From Hyaloscypha bicolor E (Eukaryota > Ascomycota > Leotiomycetes > Helotiales > Hyaloscyphaceae), in assembly GCF_002865645.1 (NCBI RefSeq), contig NW_020194551.1, positions 406,877 through 470,876 on the forward strand: a stretch of DNA of 64,000 bases, written 5' to 3'. Below, piece by piece: positions 46,955 through 59,005 of the stretch; within the stretch, counting starts at the first letter, position 1, and each line of letters begins with the position of its first letter. The notes under the pieces were generated by a model. The model was not told the DNA's origin. It saw only the letters and a list, made by a program, of their open reading frames with translations, and did not search any database. A program made the translations under genes and the position numbers.

Positions 46955-49129
46955 TCAAATCAGCTGATTCTCCACAAACGCCATCTTCGGGAACCTCTCT
47001 CCTCCCCCCTGAACATTCACACTCAGCGCCGGACTAACAACCTCCATGATCGTCTCGCCCGCCAACCCACCACCCCCAATACTGCCCGGCCCTAACCTCA
47101 ACGGCGGCGGCGGCGGCTTCCTCCCCTTCTCAAACTGCTGGTTACCACTCCCCGGAATCAAGAGCCCTGAGCTGCGAAGATTAATCGCATTCGCCTGCGC
47201 CGCGACACTCTGTCTCTGCGCCATGATACTCTGTCTATAATACGCATCATAGAATTCTCCAATACTGCCCTGGCTCGCTTCACTCGCGCTTCTATTCCTG
47301 CCACTAAACCCCGCAAGGGAGAAGCGATCGGGCCCTGGGGCAAGGTTGAAGATGTTTAAGGTTGGCACTTGCGGGATCGGATCTTCTTGGATTTCGTGGG
47401 AGGGTTGCGGGGCTTTGAGTTTTAGGGACGAGGACGAGGAGGTGCTGGAGATGGAGGAGGTGGCCGAGTGCGTGGAGATCGCGTTTGCGTTTGAGAAGGG
47501 CGATTCGCGTGGGTGGTCGAAGTCGATGGTTCGGCCTTGGATGGAACCTGCTCGTGTGCGAAGCGCCTGCGTGGGGTCGAAGTGGAGCTGGTCTCGCTGT
47601 CGGCTTCGTCGTTTGTCGGAGCGGAGCGTGTCCGTGGATTGCTTTCTGCTATGGCGGCGGAGAGAGTCCTGTGTTCGGGAGAGGGAGTGTGCGGAGGAGG
47701 AGCGTTTGTGGGAGGAGCGGCTGCGGTCTCGGCCGGCTGTGTCACGAGATGATGATCGGGTGTGGGATTTGGGGAGGTCGTCTTGGGGTTCGTCGACGAT
47801 TGAGGTGCGGGTGCTGTATATGCTTGAGGCTGCTACGCTATGTGGTCGATTTCGGGGTTTCGCGGCACTTTGTGGTTCTCCAACTGCGTGGGCAGGACGA
47901 TAGACAGAGACACGCTGCTTGCTGACGATAGAATCCCGAATGATTGGCGATCCAGGGTTCCATTTCCTGGTGTCCTGGGGAAACTGGTTGGGGTTGATTG
48001 TCGCCATTTGAGGAGGAAGATTATCTAACGGCACTGGGGGAACTTGAAAGTCGAACTTGCTCTCCGTGGGACTTCGTCGAGAGGGCGGTCTTTGTGGGTC
48101 ATCATTTGCTGGGAAGATGGATCTTCCCGATTGCCTTGCAGCCCTGGATGGCATTTGAGGAAATATAGTGAAAGTTGGAGACTGTTTGCGCGGAGATTCG
48201 GGAGCCGCAGGGGCTGGAGCTGGAGCTGGAGCTGGAACCGAAACCTCACTGCTGATGATGGAAGCCTGTTCTGATTTTGGTCCAGCGACAGACCCATCAG
48301 GTGTTGGTACGAGTAAGGCACTTTTGATAATATCATCTGGAAAGTCCATCTTCGGCAGGTATGATGTTGGTCTGGATGATGATACTGGGGTGGACGGCCT
48401 CGTGAAATGAACGTCGAGTGGATTGACCCATCCGTCTGGTTTCCCCGAGTCGGAACAAGGTGTCACGCTTCTGTTAAAGCGTGGTGAGGGCAATGGTGGC
48501 AGGTAAGCTCCACCCATTCCTCCAACGCTTGCAGGATCATGATTCCTTCTCCCACTCAACTCGGCATCTGAAGGCTGTAATCGTAGAGGCGAAGGTTTGT
48601 GTTTCTGTAGATTGATGCTCATCGGGAGTGAAGAAACACTCCCATTCCGGCTCGAAGGATAATCCACGAGACTGCTTGAGGAGGATCCAGGCTTCGGTGC
48701 CTTGCTCCAATCTACCAACGCCGTATTTGGTGCTAATCTGTACGAAGGCGTAGGAGAGCTGGGTCTCGACTGCGCAACACCACCGAAATAGCCATGCTCA
48801 AGTGCTCTCACGCCAAACAAATCTCCCTCTCCAAGCTTCTTCTCTCGGCGAACTAATTTTTCCTTATCTGTTGATTTCATCGCAGCCTCCATTTCAGCAA
48901 TTTTCGTATTCTTCTCCAGCCTAGAAAGCATTCAGCGAAATCCTACCGCAATCCACGAATGACCAACCGTTGTTTTTTTATACATAACTTGATGAGCCCA
49001 GCTATAAATGCAAGCCCAACCAGACATCCTAAAACAATCCTTTCGAATTTCAGCACCATACTCGACTGCACAAATGCTTCCAACTCACCCAAATATTGCC
49101 GCCGTTCCCATCGAACCGAAAGCCCCCAT
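46955..49129 (-). CDS. Single-pass membrane protein with long disordered tail
   Basis: Proposed CDS complement(join(46955..48920, 48968..49039, 49089..49129)), 692 aa. The large exon alone lacks a sensible start. Two short 5' exons supply MGAFGSMGTAAIFG and a transmembrane helix (IVLGCLVGLAFIAGLIKLCI) followed by KKQ|RLEKNTKIAEMEAAM. Introns are 49 nt (GTGAGT, good) and 47 nt (GTTGGT donor, unusual; GTAGGA 20 nt later also keeps frame). After residue 60 comes GEGDLFGVRALEHGYFGGVA. The rest is Ser/Pro/Arg-rich and disordered: an Ala/Pro repeat APAPAPAPAAPE, an RS-rich stretch SRSSHKRSSSAHSLSR, and a conserved-looking C-terminal part with EFYDAYYRQSIM and a KPPPPPLRLGPG run. Function unknown; probably a membrane-tethered scaffold. 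Confidence 0.72.
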
Positions 49130-50800
49130 TATGAATTAAAATTATGCCGATTGATGCCGACACATGCAATGACGATATATATTCCGGGGCCTCGAGCCAG
49201 TCGGCAGCCCAGCGCAGCGTTGACAAACGAACGAAAGGTTTATGCAAGCCGCGACACCAGACGATCAAAAAGGACGATCAAAACTCAAATTGGGAAGTTT
49301 TGCCAATGTTATATTGTGAGCTGAGGGTGTTTCTAGTCCCGCACGGACGGTGTTCGTGCCCGCTGTCAGTGTCTGTGGTGCTTGTTTCGAATCGTCTGTA
49401 CGGCGCCTGTACAACCGTTTGATGTTTCGCTACAGAGGAACTTCGTGAATCGTAACCTGTTGCGTCTTGCAGATACAGATTGGGCTCAGAGTAGGCCCCT
49501 TTGGTCGCGTTTCAACTGGATCGGACCACGTTCGAGACCGGAAAATCTGAAGTGTTGCAGGGATGGTCGTGATAGCGGGGGTTTGTGCTGAAGAGGTGCC
49601 AACATGAAAGACAGGACGTATCAGAAAAGATACAAGGTAATGAGCGACGTTCGCAAGGCAGATTAACAGCGACGGCGAGGTGAAAGGAATGAGGGAAGAT
49701 AGATCATGATCTGGATATTGAAATGGCTAGCTCCGCCTTGGGGTCAAAGAAAGTGCTCGCCGTTTCCAGACCTAAACGTTGGCGCATGTGGCATCTGGAC
49801 GAGGGCGTCCGCTCTGGCAGCCGTTTGCTTGAACATGTGGTGAACAGACAAGACTTCCATCCTGAATTGGGAATCAATCCGCACTTGAGGCGTTATATTT
49901 AGTGGTGATGACCGCCACCCTCGCGGAACAACATAACGCGGAGGCGCTAAAGGAAGACACCAGAGAGAAAAGAGAAAGAAGCCGCCCCTCTGATCGGAGG
50001 ATCATCCCTTGTCTCAGATGAGTTAACTCCCAATCCGGACGCGATGTGTGCTGGACCGTTGGTCGGCCCGGGGCTGGGTGAGGATCGTGTGTTGCTGCAG
50101 ATCCACCAACGCGTCGAGGTAGCATCGCGTGATATGCAACTCTGCTATCACGCGCAGAAGCACCACGAAAAACGGTAACCTCATCTGCAGCTGCTGATCA
50201 AAGAGGGACACAGCATCTCAGAACTGTAGGAGGACTTCCTTCTGTTTCCTGCTCCCGAACGGGGTAACTTTCCCATGCTCTCATTCGAAGGATTTCAGCG
50301 GCGCGTTGGAGGTGGTCACTGGTTGTCACTGGCCAATTCTCTGAGGTAAGTAGTTTCAAGCGAGGGGTGCTGATACGGTGCCTCCAGAGCGCTAAAACCA
50401 ATATCTTCAGGAACAGGCTTAGCGCCAATGCACCTGCGATTTGTGCGTCCAAGCTTTCTCTCGTATTTGTGACCCCCTGACCAGATCTTCGGGAGGACAT
50501 TTAACCGCGGAGAGGGGTTCGACTTCAAACCCTTGGTTCAAAGGCAAAACCTTAAAATACCAGTGTATCCATAAGGCCATGATGTTTAGCTTCCCCATTG
50601 GCTTTAGTATCTTGAGATCACATAAGGACGTCTTTCCTGAAAAGCCTGTTGACTCCTGGAAAATGCAGCTTGTCTTGGCTGGTGCCAAGGCATCATTTGC
50701 ACCAATTTCATATTTCTCCGATGTGAAAGTGGATGTCATTCCCCCTTATGCAAGCCATGAAACTATCTTCAGCTCGATTCATCGGATTTTGGCGCAGAGG
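49130..50800. other. Intergenic, no supported gene
   Basis: Promoter of the membrane protein at the left. A frame at 50441-50836 (131 aa) is open but runs into the transposable element at 50801 and has no domain features. Confidence 0.4.
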
Positions 50801-52010
50801 TACTCGAGCTCCCGCTTAAATGCACGCCCCGCTTAAATGCACGGCCGAATTGCATAGAAAATCGCGAAAACTTATACTTTTAATACCTTTATAACTTTTA
50901 TATTAATTAATAAAAAAACTTACTTCTTGAAATATAATATATAAAAATAGTAAGAGCAATATAATATAATCCTAAAAATTATAATATCGTAAATATAAGT
51001 ACTTTATTTTAAAGATTTATAAAAGATATAATTTTTTTCTTGAAAAAATATTTTTAAAAAATAATTTATATAAGAATAAAATATCTAAAAATATAACTTC
51101 AATTTTTTTTAGTTTTATATATTAATATATATAATTATTTATAAAAGATTTATATTTTATATATTATTAAGTAATTGAAATTTTAATTTTTTTAATTTTT
51201 AAAAAATTATAAAAAAATTATTAATAATAATAGTTTTAAATAAAAGCTATTAATTAAACTTAAATAGGGTAGCTTATATTACTTATATAAAGTTTAAAAA
51301 ACTTAAAAATATTTTTATTTAATTTTTAACCTTTTATATATTAAAATATTATAGTTTTTTTTAATAATTTTTAAATTAAATAAGTATTTATTAATAATTT
51401 TTAATAATATAAGTTTCTTATAAGGCAAGAACTATATTTAAAAGTTAATATTTGTTTTATTTTTAATTAATATATAACAATTTAAATAATAAATTTAAAT
51501 TATATATATAATAAGTATTTTTTATACTTTTAAGTTCTTGAACTCCTTTTATAATTATAGTAAGAAAATTTAATTAAAAGATTTCCTTTAAATTAAATTA
51601 TTCTAAATTATATTAAAAAATAAAAATAAATCTTAAATTTTGAAAATTTTGAAACTTTAAAATTATATTTCTTCTTTCAAAAGGCATTTAAAGATTATAT
51701 TTAAGCTATGAAATTTAATATAAATTATTTTAAGAATAATTATATAAAGATTTTATAAGATTTATAATTATTATAAAAGTTATTAATTCTTTTAATAAAT
51801 TACTTATTTCTCAAAAAAGTATAAATATTATTAATAAAATTATAAAATTATTACAAAATTAATATAAAGTACAAAAATAGAGTACCTAGTAATTCTATAA
51901 TAACTTACTTTCTATAAATATAATTTGTGGTTATTTTATAATTAAATATTTTAGTTTTCTGGTTAGGCGTGCATTTAAGCGGGCCGTGCATTTAAGCGGG
52001 AGCTCGAGTA
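50801..52010. mobile_element. AT-rich TIR element with TA ends (MITE or RIP-decayed Tc1/mariner type)
   Basis: Perfectly placed terminal inverted repeats of 41 nt with a single C/G mismatch: TACTCGAGCTCCCGCTTAAA... at 50801 and its inverse ending at 52010. Each TIR contains CCCGCTTAAATGCACG in two tandem copies. The ends are TA, as in TA-targeting Tc1/mariner-type elements. Only the TIRs have normal GC; the 1.1-kb interior is almost pure A/T with stops in all frames. At 1,210 bp it is short for an autonomous copy, so it is a deletion derivative or MITE later mutated by RIP. Confidence 0.8.
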
Positions 52011-52435
52011 ATATCTGACCAAGCCAAGCCGCCGGTAGTGTATTCAATGTTCTGGAACGTTTCTTTTGATGTCAACGTGGGCACGAGACTCTGGGGAAAG
52101 TTTCCGAGAGCTTGGAGTTAGGTGTGACACGACTCACGAGTCAGTACAGAAACTATAGTGGATCTTAGATCTGTACAAGGTTGTTCAAATCTTGCGTTGG
52201 AATTTCACTCTGTTACCATCCGTTGTACGAGAGTCTGGGGAAGTTTCCAGAAGCTTGGAGTCGAGTCGTCTGCTCTGGGGTATCACATATCACGGATCAA
52301 TAAAGACAGATAATCGGGTTGTGGCAATCCATTCTGGCGAATGGATACAATTGTGGAATCATTCTTGCCTGTAAAGTTCAGGTTCTGTAAACATATCGTT
52401 CCTCCTTCTCCATCTTATGTTGTAGTGCGGAACCA
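52011..52435. other. Intergenic, no gene seen
   Basis: Flank between the element and the next gene. The phrase GTTTCCGAGAGCTTGGAGT (about 52,100) recurs as GTTTCCAGAAGCTTGGAGT (about 52,243) with neighbouring words in common, suggesting a diverged local duplication of about 145 bp. Confidence 0.4.
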
Positions 52436-53140
52436 TCACTTCAGTGCGGTGGGTTTGTCTACCGATGTTCCAACCCCATTATTAGAATCCTCCGCAGCCT
52501 GTTTAGCTTTCTTCAAACGCGAAGCAGCATCCCGAACCGGCACCATTCTTTGGTCAACCCACTCATGAATCTTCCCCATGGAATAGTTATCCACCCAAGC
52601 CACCATAATAGCCTCCCCATTTCCCCCAACCATCTGCTCACATATTGGCTTCACTTTCAGTTTCGCAATCTCCATAACTCTCTCAACAAAGGTCAAAAAG
52701 CCACCCAACCTAAGCAACGTCCAAGAATTTCCCCATCGATCTGTTGTCGGCCTAGTTTGCGTGTCCAGCATGTGCTTGAGACTATTGAGATGCTCCCAGG
52801 AAAGGCGAGAGTGGCCGTTCGCGGCGAGAACGGCAGCCATGAGCTCATACTCGGAGTCTGCCATACGGTATCGGTTAACGTCATTGAGGAACTCCTGGAG
52901 GAGGTAGATGGCTTCAAAGTGGCTGTACCTGGTCTTTTAGTCAGCTGGGAGTGAACTCTGAAGATAAATGCACAAGGGTGTGTGGGTCATTTAGAGAAGA
53001 AGTACCAGTACATACTCGAACAATCCTTTCCAACGCTGAACTTCTGCGCTATCGGTGCGTGGCGTTTGTGCGTTCGAGGCCATGCGAAGTAGCTCTTCGA
53101 TGGCGATCCATTCGTCGGTGCTGTAAACACGCGAGGGCAT
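52436..53140 (-). CDS. Small helical protein, unknown function
   Basis: CDS complement(join(52436..52928, 53016..53140)), 205 aa. The 87-nt intron (GTATGT...ACCAG) restores KGLFEYSHFEAIYLLQEFLN in frame. The start MPSRVYSTDEWIAIEELLRM is followed by predicted helices with many Glu, Leu and Trp residues. The C-terminal tail is Lys/Ala-rich (AASRLKKAKQAAEDS). No catalytic motif is visible. The splice-restored continuity across two frames argues for a real gene. Confidence 0.55.
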
Positions 53141-54435
53141 AGTGAGATAGATATGATAGCAGCGATAGCTGCAGTCTAAGTCGATGTTTGGATTGTGGAT
53201 GTTGTGATTTTTGATAATTGAGATGCTGTAGTGACGGGCCAAGGAACTTGGAATTGAAAGCGAGAGATGGGTGAGTGCATTGGGAGTTTTATTGGGGGAT
53301 TAAGATGTGGAAGAAGGGAAGCTGCGAGTGTAGTTTATTGTTTTTTGCGTTGAAGGAAGGTGCCGTCAAGTTGGAGAGACTCTTTCGGCATTTTTGACCT
53401 TGCGTCACTGAGTGGTGGTGAATGCAAGAGCGACTCGAGTGGCGATTTCCCACATGAATCATTTGGGGGATAATCTTCTCGAGTCGCGGCGGCATTTTTC
53501 CATATTTCTTCTTGTCACCAAGGTGGCAATGCGACGAGATGTCTCGACTCAAGCGAGCATCAGCGGTTCACACACCTCGAGACCAGGATTCCAAGAAGCG
53601 ATTGATTAGATATTTCTCGATCTCAGATTGAGAGGTAAGCTTTCTATATTTTTCTAGACTTTTGTGCCCATCTCATGAATGCAGAGGACGCAGATATACG
53701 TCTAAGAGCTAAGAGAAATGCGCCTGGCCATCTTGTTAATGTTACGACGTACGATGCAATGTTACCAAGGATCGACCAGACACTTCAACGCTCTCGGCAT
53801 TTTTGACCCTTTTGCAATCAATAAAATCATGCTCCAGGGGGACTGTCAAGCTCAAAGGAAGTCCTGAGGATGAGTACAGGAGCCAGGTGTCCAAGAATTG
53901 CGTCGCAGCATCACGAAAAAGCCAAAACGGTCTCATGGTTCAATCCATTCTCAATGCAAGGAAGGCGAGAAAATGTTCTTTCATGAGTATCGTCATTAAA
54001 AATGCAAGAAACAGGACGAATATTGTCAAGATATGACGGACTATAAACAACCCGTGTTTGATAACGTTTATGGGTTTGATGATTGGATTTGGGCTGGCTT
54101 GAGATCATATCCATGGGTTGAATTTGGAAGTCTCGTGGAAAGGAAGCAGGGCTGTATTATTTGTGGTGCTCGTCCACGGAAAATAGGAAGCCGATTGGCC
54201 ACAGAACTGGACCGCCAACGGCTCACACCAGATCCGGAATTATTGGCATGGCGCTCCCGGATTCTCTAGGGTGGACCATCTTTGGTCAATGCAATGCGGC
54301 GAAGCTTTGACTTTCTCGAGTTTTTGGGTGGTCTGCGAGTGAATTAGGGGAGGTGAAATGGAGATACACAACACGCAGCGACGTGGCGGAGTTTGGTTTA
54401 CTGTAGATTAAACACGAAAGCTTGGAGATATCGGA
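53141..54435. other. Intergenic, no supported gene
   Basis: Frames at 53289-53552 and 53803-54036 are short and featureless. CTCGGCATTTTTGACC occurs at about 53,794, and the near-identical TTCGGCATTTTTGACC at about 53,384. A run of GATTT repeats ends the interval (about 54,436-54,460). Confidence 0.4.
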
Positions 54436-55241
54436 TTTGATTTGATTTGATTTGATAGTTATTTATGTCCGTGGGCGTGAGCCGACCTCCCGTGGGGTAT
54501 GGGGACGTGCTAAGCATATAGGAATTACAAATAGAGTACTACTTGTAACAGGTATCAAAACCACAAGGGGAAAAAGACCCCCCATTACAAGTAATCCCGG
54601 GTCCCTAATCCCGCGGTATTACAGTGCCCCTATAGACCTTTGAAAGCATTTCAAGTTATGTAGTACTATTGCCAGCTCTCATTATAGGACTCTCTACGGC
54701 TGGTTAGGAGTCAGCCCTACGCTCGATACCAATTCTAATAGATTCCCGCCCGTCTACTCCCCTCCCGACTTGTACCCTCCCCAAGAAGATATAACGTAGT
54801 AGTACTCGCAGCCGGTATCCTCGGGTTATATCTGCAAGGTATCCTCTACTCGTTTGACCCGATCGATTAAGGACGAAGGACCTGTCGCAAGAGGCTATTG
54901 CGGGAGCCCGATCGTCTAACTTGAGCGTCTACCTCCCCTCCTCCCCCGAGTACTCAAATGCTATATCCCTTGTACCCTCGTAGTCGTCGTTTGGAAAGTA
55001 GCCAGTTGTAAAAGCGTAAAAAGGTTCGAGCTACGGGCAGAAGGCCACGTTACAGTGGCTATTTAACCTCGTAGTTGTGTCGATACAAGGAGGATAACGT
55101 ATATAGCTTCGCAAGCTATAGCACCTTAACTAGTCACCTCGGTGACTGCGTCCACTCTTCAGCTAAGTCGAATACTTGTTAAAAGTGTCGACAGTTCGTA
55201 GCCAGCGCCCCGTACAGGCAGAGAGGTCCGTCTTCGCTGGC
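54436..55241 (-). mobile_element. Probable LTR-retroelement remnant
   Basis: On the minus strand a TGTAATACCGCGGGATTAGG end at 54,624 is preceded by a purine-rich tract (CTATAGGGGCAC), as at a 3' LTR boundary. Near 54,730-54,745 the minus strand reads TGGTATCGAGCG, resembling a primer-binding site (TGGTATC type). The block is bracketed by a 15-bp direct repeat CTTGGAGATATCGGA (54421-54435 and 55242-55256). No coding region survives. The assignment is tentative. Confidence 0.35.
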
Positions 55242-55671
55242 CTTGGAGATATCGGAGAATGAGCAAAAATTTGTTAAACTGCGAGCAATTATGGTACTCG
55301 TCACTGTGACAGCCGAAGCGCCGCATTGTGGCTTTCTACTCGTGGGCCGTGACTGAGATGCTAGCGGACGGAGCTTCTCTCCAAAATGAAACCTGGTAGC
55401 CTGGACTATGGGAAGATTAAGCTGAGGCGTGCTATTGATTCAAATCGAGGCAGGAAAAGGAGAATGTATCAGTTGCTGGACCGATCATTTCAAAGCCCTC
55501 GATCTAGAATTTACTAAGAACTTTCCTGATTCAGCGTTTACTAGTGAAACTTCATGCGATACAGCCTCAGTTGGTGGTACACCATCGGTCTCTGTGGTTG
55601 TGAAGGAGTTTCGGTTGTCGCATAAATAGGGGTAAGGTCGATATCACGTGAAAAGTCCAAGATTAAGACTA
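55242..55671. other. Intergenic, no gene seen
   Basis: A frame at 55429-55629 (66 aa) is open but featureless. Confidence 0.4.
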
Positions 55672-55924
55672 ATCGTGCGTCGAGACTAGCACTAAAGCCC
55701 CTGCGTCCCTGCGGGTTTAGTGCGTATCAGCGATACGGTCAAAAATCAGCGATACGGTCATTTTTTTAGAATACCAATTTTCCTAATTTTAGTGAAAATC
55801 AGAGAAAAATATTTTACAGTTTATATAGAGTTCACACTGTATTTAATAAATCAAATTCTCTTACTTTCACATTGCATATACATATAGTAAAAAATGGTGG
55901 AAATATTACACACTTCACCTTACC
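55672..55924 (+). repeat. Extra left-end copy of the pogo-like transposon
   Basis: About 253 bp that repeats 56033-56285 directly, starting at the same TA-flanked terminus ATCGTGCGTC, with a handful of mostly transition differences. It then diverges (55,925-56,030). It is a truncated older copy next to which, or into which, the longer copy inserted. Confidence 0.8.
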
Positions 55925-56032
55925 ACGAATTTATTAAAGTTCCCTTAATAAATAAAGTTCTTAAAATTATATCTAAATAGCTTCTAAAGATTATTATTAA
56001 CTATTTTATAGAGAATATATTAAAATAGCTTA

Positions 56033-58567
56033 ATCGTGCGTCGAGACTAGTACTAAAGCCCCTGCGTCCCTGCGGGTTTAGTGCGTATCAGCGATACGGT
56101 CAAAAATCAGCGATACGGTCATTTTTTTAGAATACCAATTTTCCTAATTTTAGTGAAAATCAGAGAAAAATATTTTACAGTTTATATGGAGTTCATACTA
56201 TATTTAATAAATCAAATTCTCTTACTTTCACATTACATATGCATATAGTAAAAAATGGTGGAAATATTATACACTTCACCTCACCGGCGACCCCCCCCAA
56301 AATACTACTAACTTAGAAATCAATTAATTACAGAACAACCACATCCTAAATCGTATACCCAATAATAGTCTCCTCTCCACTAGCTTCCAATCTGACTATA
56401 TGACCAAAGCCATTATCATAAAATGAAGGGGGAGGGGGTAGTAGTCTAACAAAACCAAGCTTCCTAGCAAGCATTTCTACCCGCATATCACCAAACTCAC
56501 CAACCCATTTCTCCTAGTATCCGGGAGAAGCTAGCCTAAAATCTATCTTATTCGCATGAAAGAGCTCTATCTTGCAATCGATTTGCCTCTATTCCGCCCA
56601 TTTTGCTATTAATTTTTGGTAGTAAGCCTTTAGACCAGTTTCACCATATTTAACAAATAGTGGTTTATCCCTATAGCCAAAAGGCTTCCCTAAATCGTAC
56701 GGAGCTATTTCCCCCCGAGTACGTCTCCTGTATAGAAGCTTACCAGTAATATGCTTTGTAATATAGGTATTAGTCTCCCTGATTCGGCGATTTAGGTAGG
56801 TATTAGTATCTATCTCTTCAGGAGTAAAGAGAGACTCTCTGTAATATGCGATTTAATATATAGCCGAACCCTTGGATATAACTCCATACTTTTATACATA
56901 CTTCCTGCCCTCCTTATCTAGCTTATTATACTATTCCTGGAGTACTGCCTTCTCCCTTGCAAGCTCTCTTTCCATAATTAGCCCAGCCTTAATTAGCTTA
57001 GGCTCAGTCAACTTCTAGTATACCCTCCAAGATCTCCAAAAACTTGGTATAAGAGCGTATTCCTCGTTATCCTTTACAAGAATAAAATAATCGTCCAAAT
57101 ATTAATATATATAGGTATTATATACCGTACGATTTGCAGAGGTAGGGGGGTTTTGGAAGGGTTTTAATAATGGAGGGGTTCGCAGGGATAGAGGCTCGAT
57201 TTGCTTGTCTACTATAAAATTAGCCTATATTACTATATAAATTACTAATTAACAAACCTTCTTTTGGTTCGAATTAAGCTAGCTTCTCGTATGTATACCG
57301 TATTATATTAGGTCCTAATAGGCCCGCTTTGGTAAAGGCACTAATAATAGTCCTATACTTGAATATCCTCCTATAAACTATCTGGTATACCCCTAGAAAA
57401 TCAAGCTTGGTATAAATAATATTACTATACTAAATCTTATCATAAATACTGATTTAATACTAGTACTTGAGAGGTTGAAAGAGGCCAATATCGAGCGGTT
57501 AAAGGAGATGTGTACTATATGGTAGTAGTTAAAAGGGGACGATCTTATAGGACTAGTAATAATATAAGAACTTGTCTAAAGTATAGAAGCTATACCCGTC
57601 AAAAATCAATATCCTCTATTTGCCTTATATATGTCGATATATCTGATTATGGAAGTACTTGATATATTTCAGGCTTAGAGCATCGTTTATATACCTAGTA
57701 GAGCTCGTAGCAAAGACTAATTCGGTATCCAGATCATTATTAAAGTATGCCTCTACTAGGATCTCCCCCTTTAAAATAAGGAATAGTATAATTGCTTCGC
57801 CCTCTAGCGGATATAGTTTCGATTACAGTAAGTGATTCTCGATTATCGGGATCTGCCAAATAGATAGCTTTCGTATTAAGGTATATAATAATGATCTTTC
57901 TATTCAAAACGCCGATATAAAAGCTCGTTTCATCCATATTCCATACGTCTTCAAAGTAGATCCCATATTTCTCTAATATCCCATAATACTCCGTAAAATG
58001 CTCTTCCAGATCCTCCTTTCAATATACCGCCTTCCGCTCTTATACTAGTATCTTTGCGCAAAGGGTTTTAAACCATGATTTATTCCGTTTGAACCATCGT
58101 TATACCTATAGGCGGTTTACTTGGTAGGTGGAAGCGCTGTCCCCAAGGATCTTATTAGCCGCCGCCTATACTATCTTGAGATTAGCTCTATGGCCTAAAT
58201 AGATTATAAAATCGATAAATTGCTTTAGGGCCTCCTCCTGATTAGGATTAAGGACCTTGTTGAGGCCCCCTTTAGTGTTTTGTGGTATGCGGCCAGCCAA
58301 ATGCGCTTTCCAGAGGCGTAATTTGACCCTGAATTAATACGCAATCGTAGATTTTTTGACGTATAGGTTCCTGGTATAGAAATCGGAGGCCTGGGCCATC
58401 CTTTTCTCTTCTTCTGGGTCGAATTTGGCCATGGTATTAATATTTAATTAATTAAAATCGATATAATAGTAAAAAAAATGACCGTATCGCTGATTTTTGA
58501 CCGTATCGCTGATACGCACTAAACCCGCAGGGACGTAGGGGATTTAGTGCAAGTCCTGACGCACGAT
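56033..58567 (-). mobile_element. Fot1/pogo-like DNA transposon, degenerate
   Basis: A 2.5-kb element flanked by TA (56031-56032 and 58568-58569). Its long terminal inverted repeats begin ATCGTGCGTC and contain two AATCAGCGATACGGTCA-type subrepeats separated by 2-3 nt, seen inverted at 58,479-58,520. It encodes a DDE-type transposase remnant on the minus strand. TA target choice and the transposase motif place it in the Tc1/mariner superfamily, pogo/Fot1 branch. Confidence 0.82.
56346..58432 (-). pseudogene. Pogo/Fot1-type transposase pseudogene
   Basis: From ATG 58432 the frame reads MAKFDPEEEKRMAQASDFYT and a CENP-B-like DNA-binding part (GGLNKVLNPNQEEALKQFID). Then comes the first DDE motif WNMDETSFYIGVLNRK with TKAIYLADPDNRESLTVIET. 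It ends at about 56346 after GFGHIVRLEASGEETIIGYT. Many in-frame TAG/TAA codons interrupt it, several at positions where Gln is expected, as RIP or its like would leave. Some 695 codons in all, slightly long for the family. Not functional. Confidence 0.75.
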
Positions 58568-58746
58568 TATGGAAGGGAAGCAGACGAGAAGTTTCGGGGT
58601 GGCGGGGAAAAAGTGGAGCAAAAATAGATTGACGGAAAGAAGGAAACCAAAGCTCACGAAGGTCATCAAAGCACGTTTGGTACTGCTCCTCTCTCCTCGC
58701 GGAGCAGGATGTTGAGAAATGGGGCAAAAATAGGGCTTAAGCAAAA

Positions 58747-58865
58747 ACATACAACAGCAGGTATTCGCTGGTGGTCACCCACCCAACTACTAATCTGCCG
58801 ATCTGAGGCTTGTGTATGGCAGAGCGGACGGGATGCCCAATTCTCCTCAGTCTGTGGTCGTATGT
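58747..58865 (-). rRNA. 5S ribosomal RNA
   Basis: A 119-nt match to the canonical fungal 5S: starts ACATACGACC on the minus strand, carries GGGCATCCCGTCCGCTCTGC, then TAGTAGTTGGGTGGGTGACC (box C region) and CCTGCTGTTGTATGT at the 3' end, followed by a T run (TTTTTGC). 5' and 3' ends are complementary. Single dispersed 5S genes are usual in filamentous ascomycetes. It lies 180 bp from the transposon end. Confidence 0.93.
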
Positions 58866-58907
58866 ACCAGTCAATTGATTATTTCATCATCTATGCCAAA
58901 TATCAAA

Positions 58908-59005
58908 TTCGGATTTTCTCGTTGCCGCTTTTTACAAACGTTTGCCAATCGAGAACGCAGAATTGGGCACGTGGACCTGGAAAAGACCCGTTACCTAAAT
59001 TTCGG
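58908..59005. repeat. Duplicated 5S-flanking segment, copy A
   Basis: TTGCCGCTTTTTACAA, CCAATCGAGAACGCAGA and CCTAAATTTCGGCCG recur in order at 63,211-63,311 with substitutions. It lies just beyond the 5' side of the 5S gene. Confidence 0.65.

Noticed and set aside
47346..47925. Plus-strand frames of 146-185 aa
   Set aside because: Antisense of the arginine/serine-rich part of the disordered protein.
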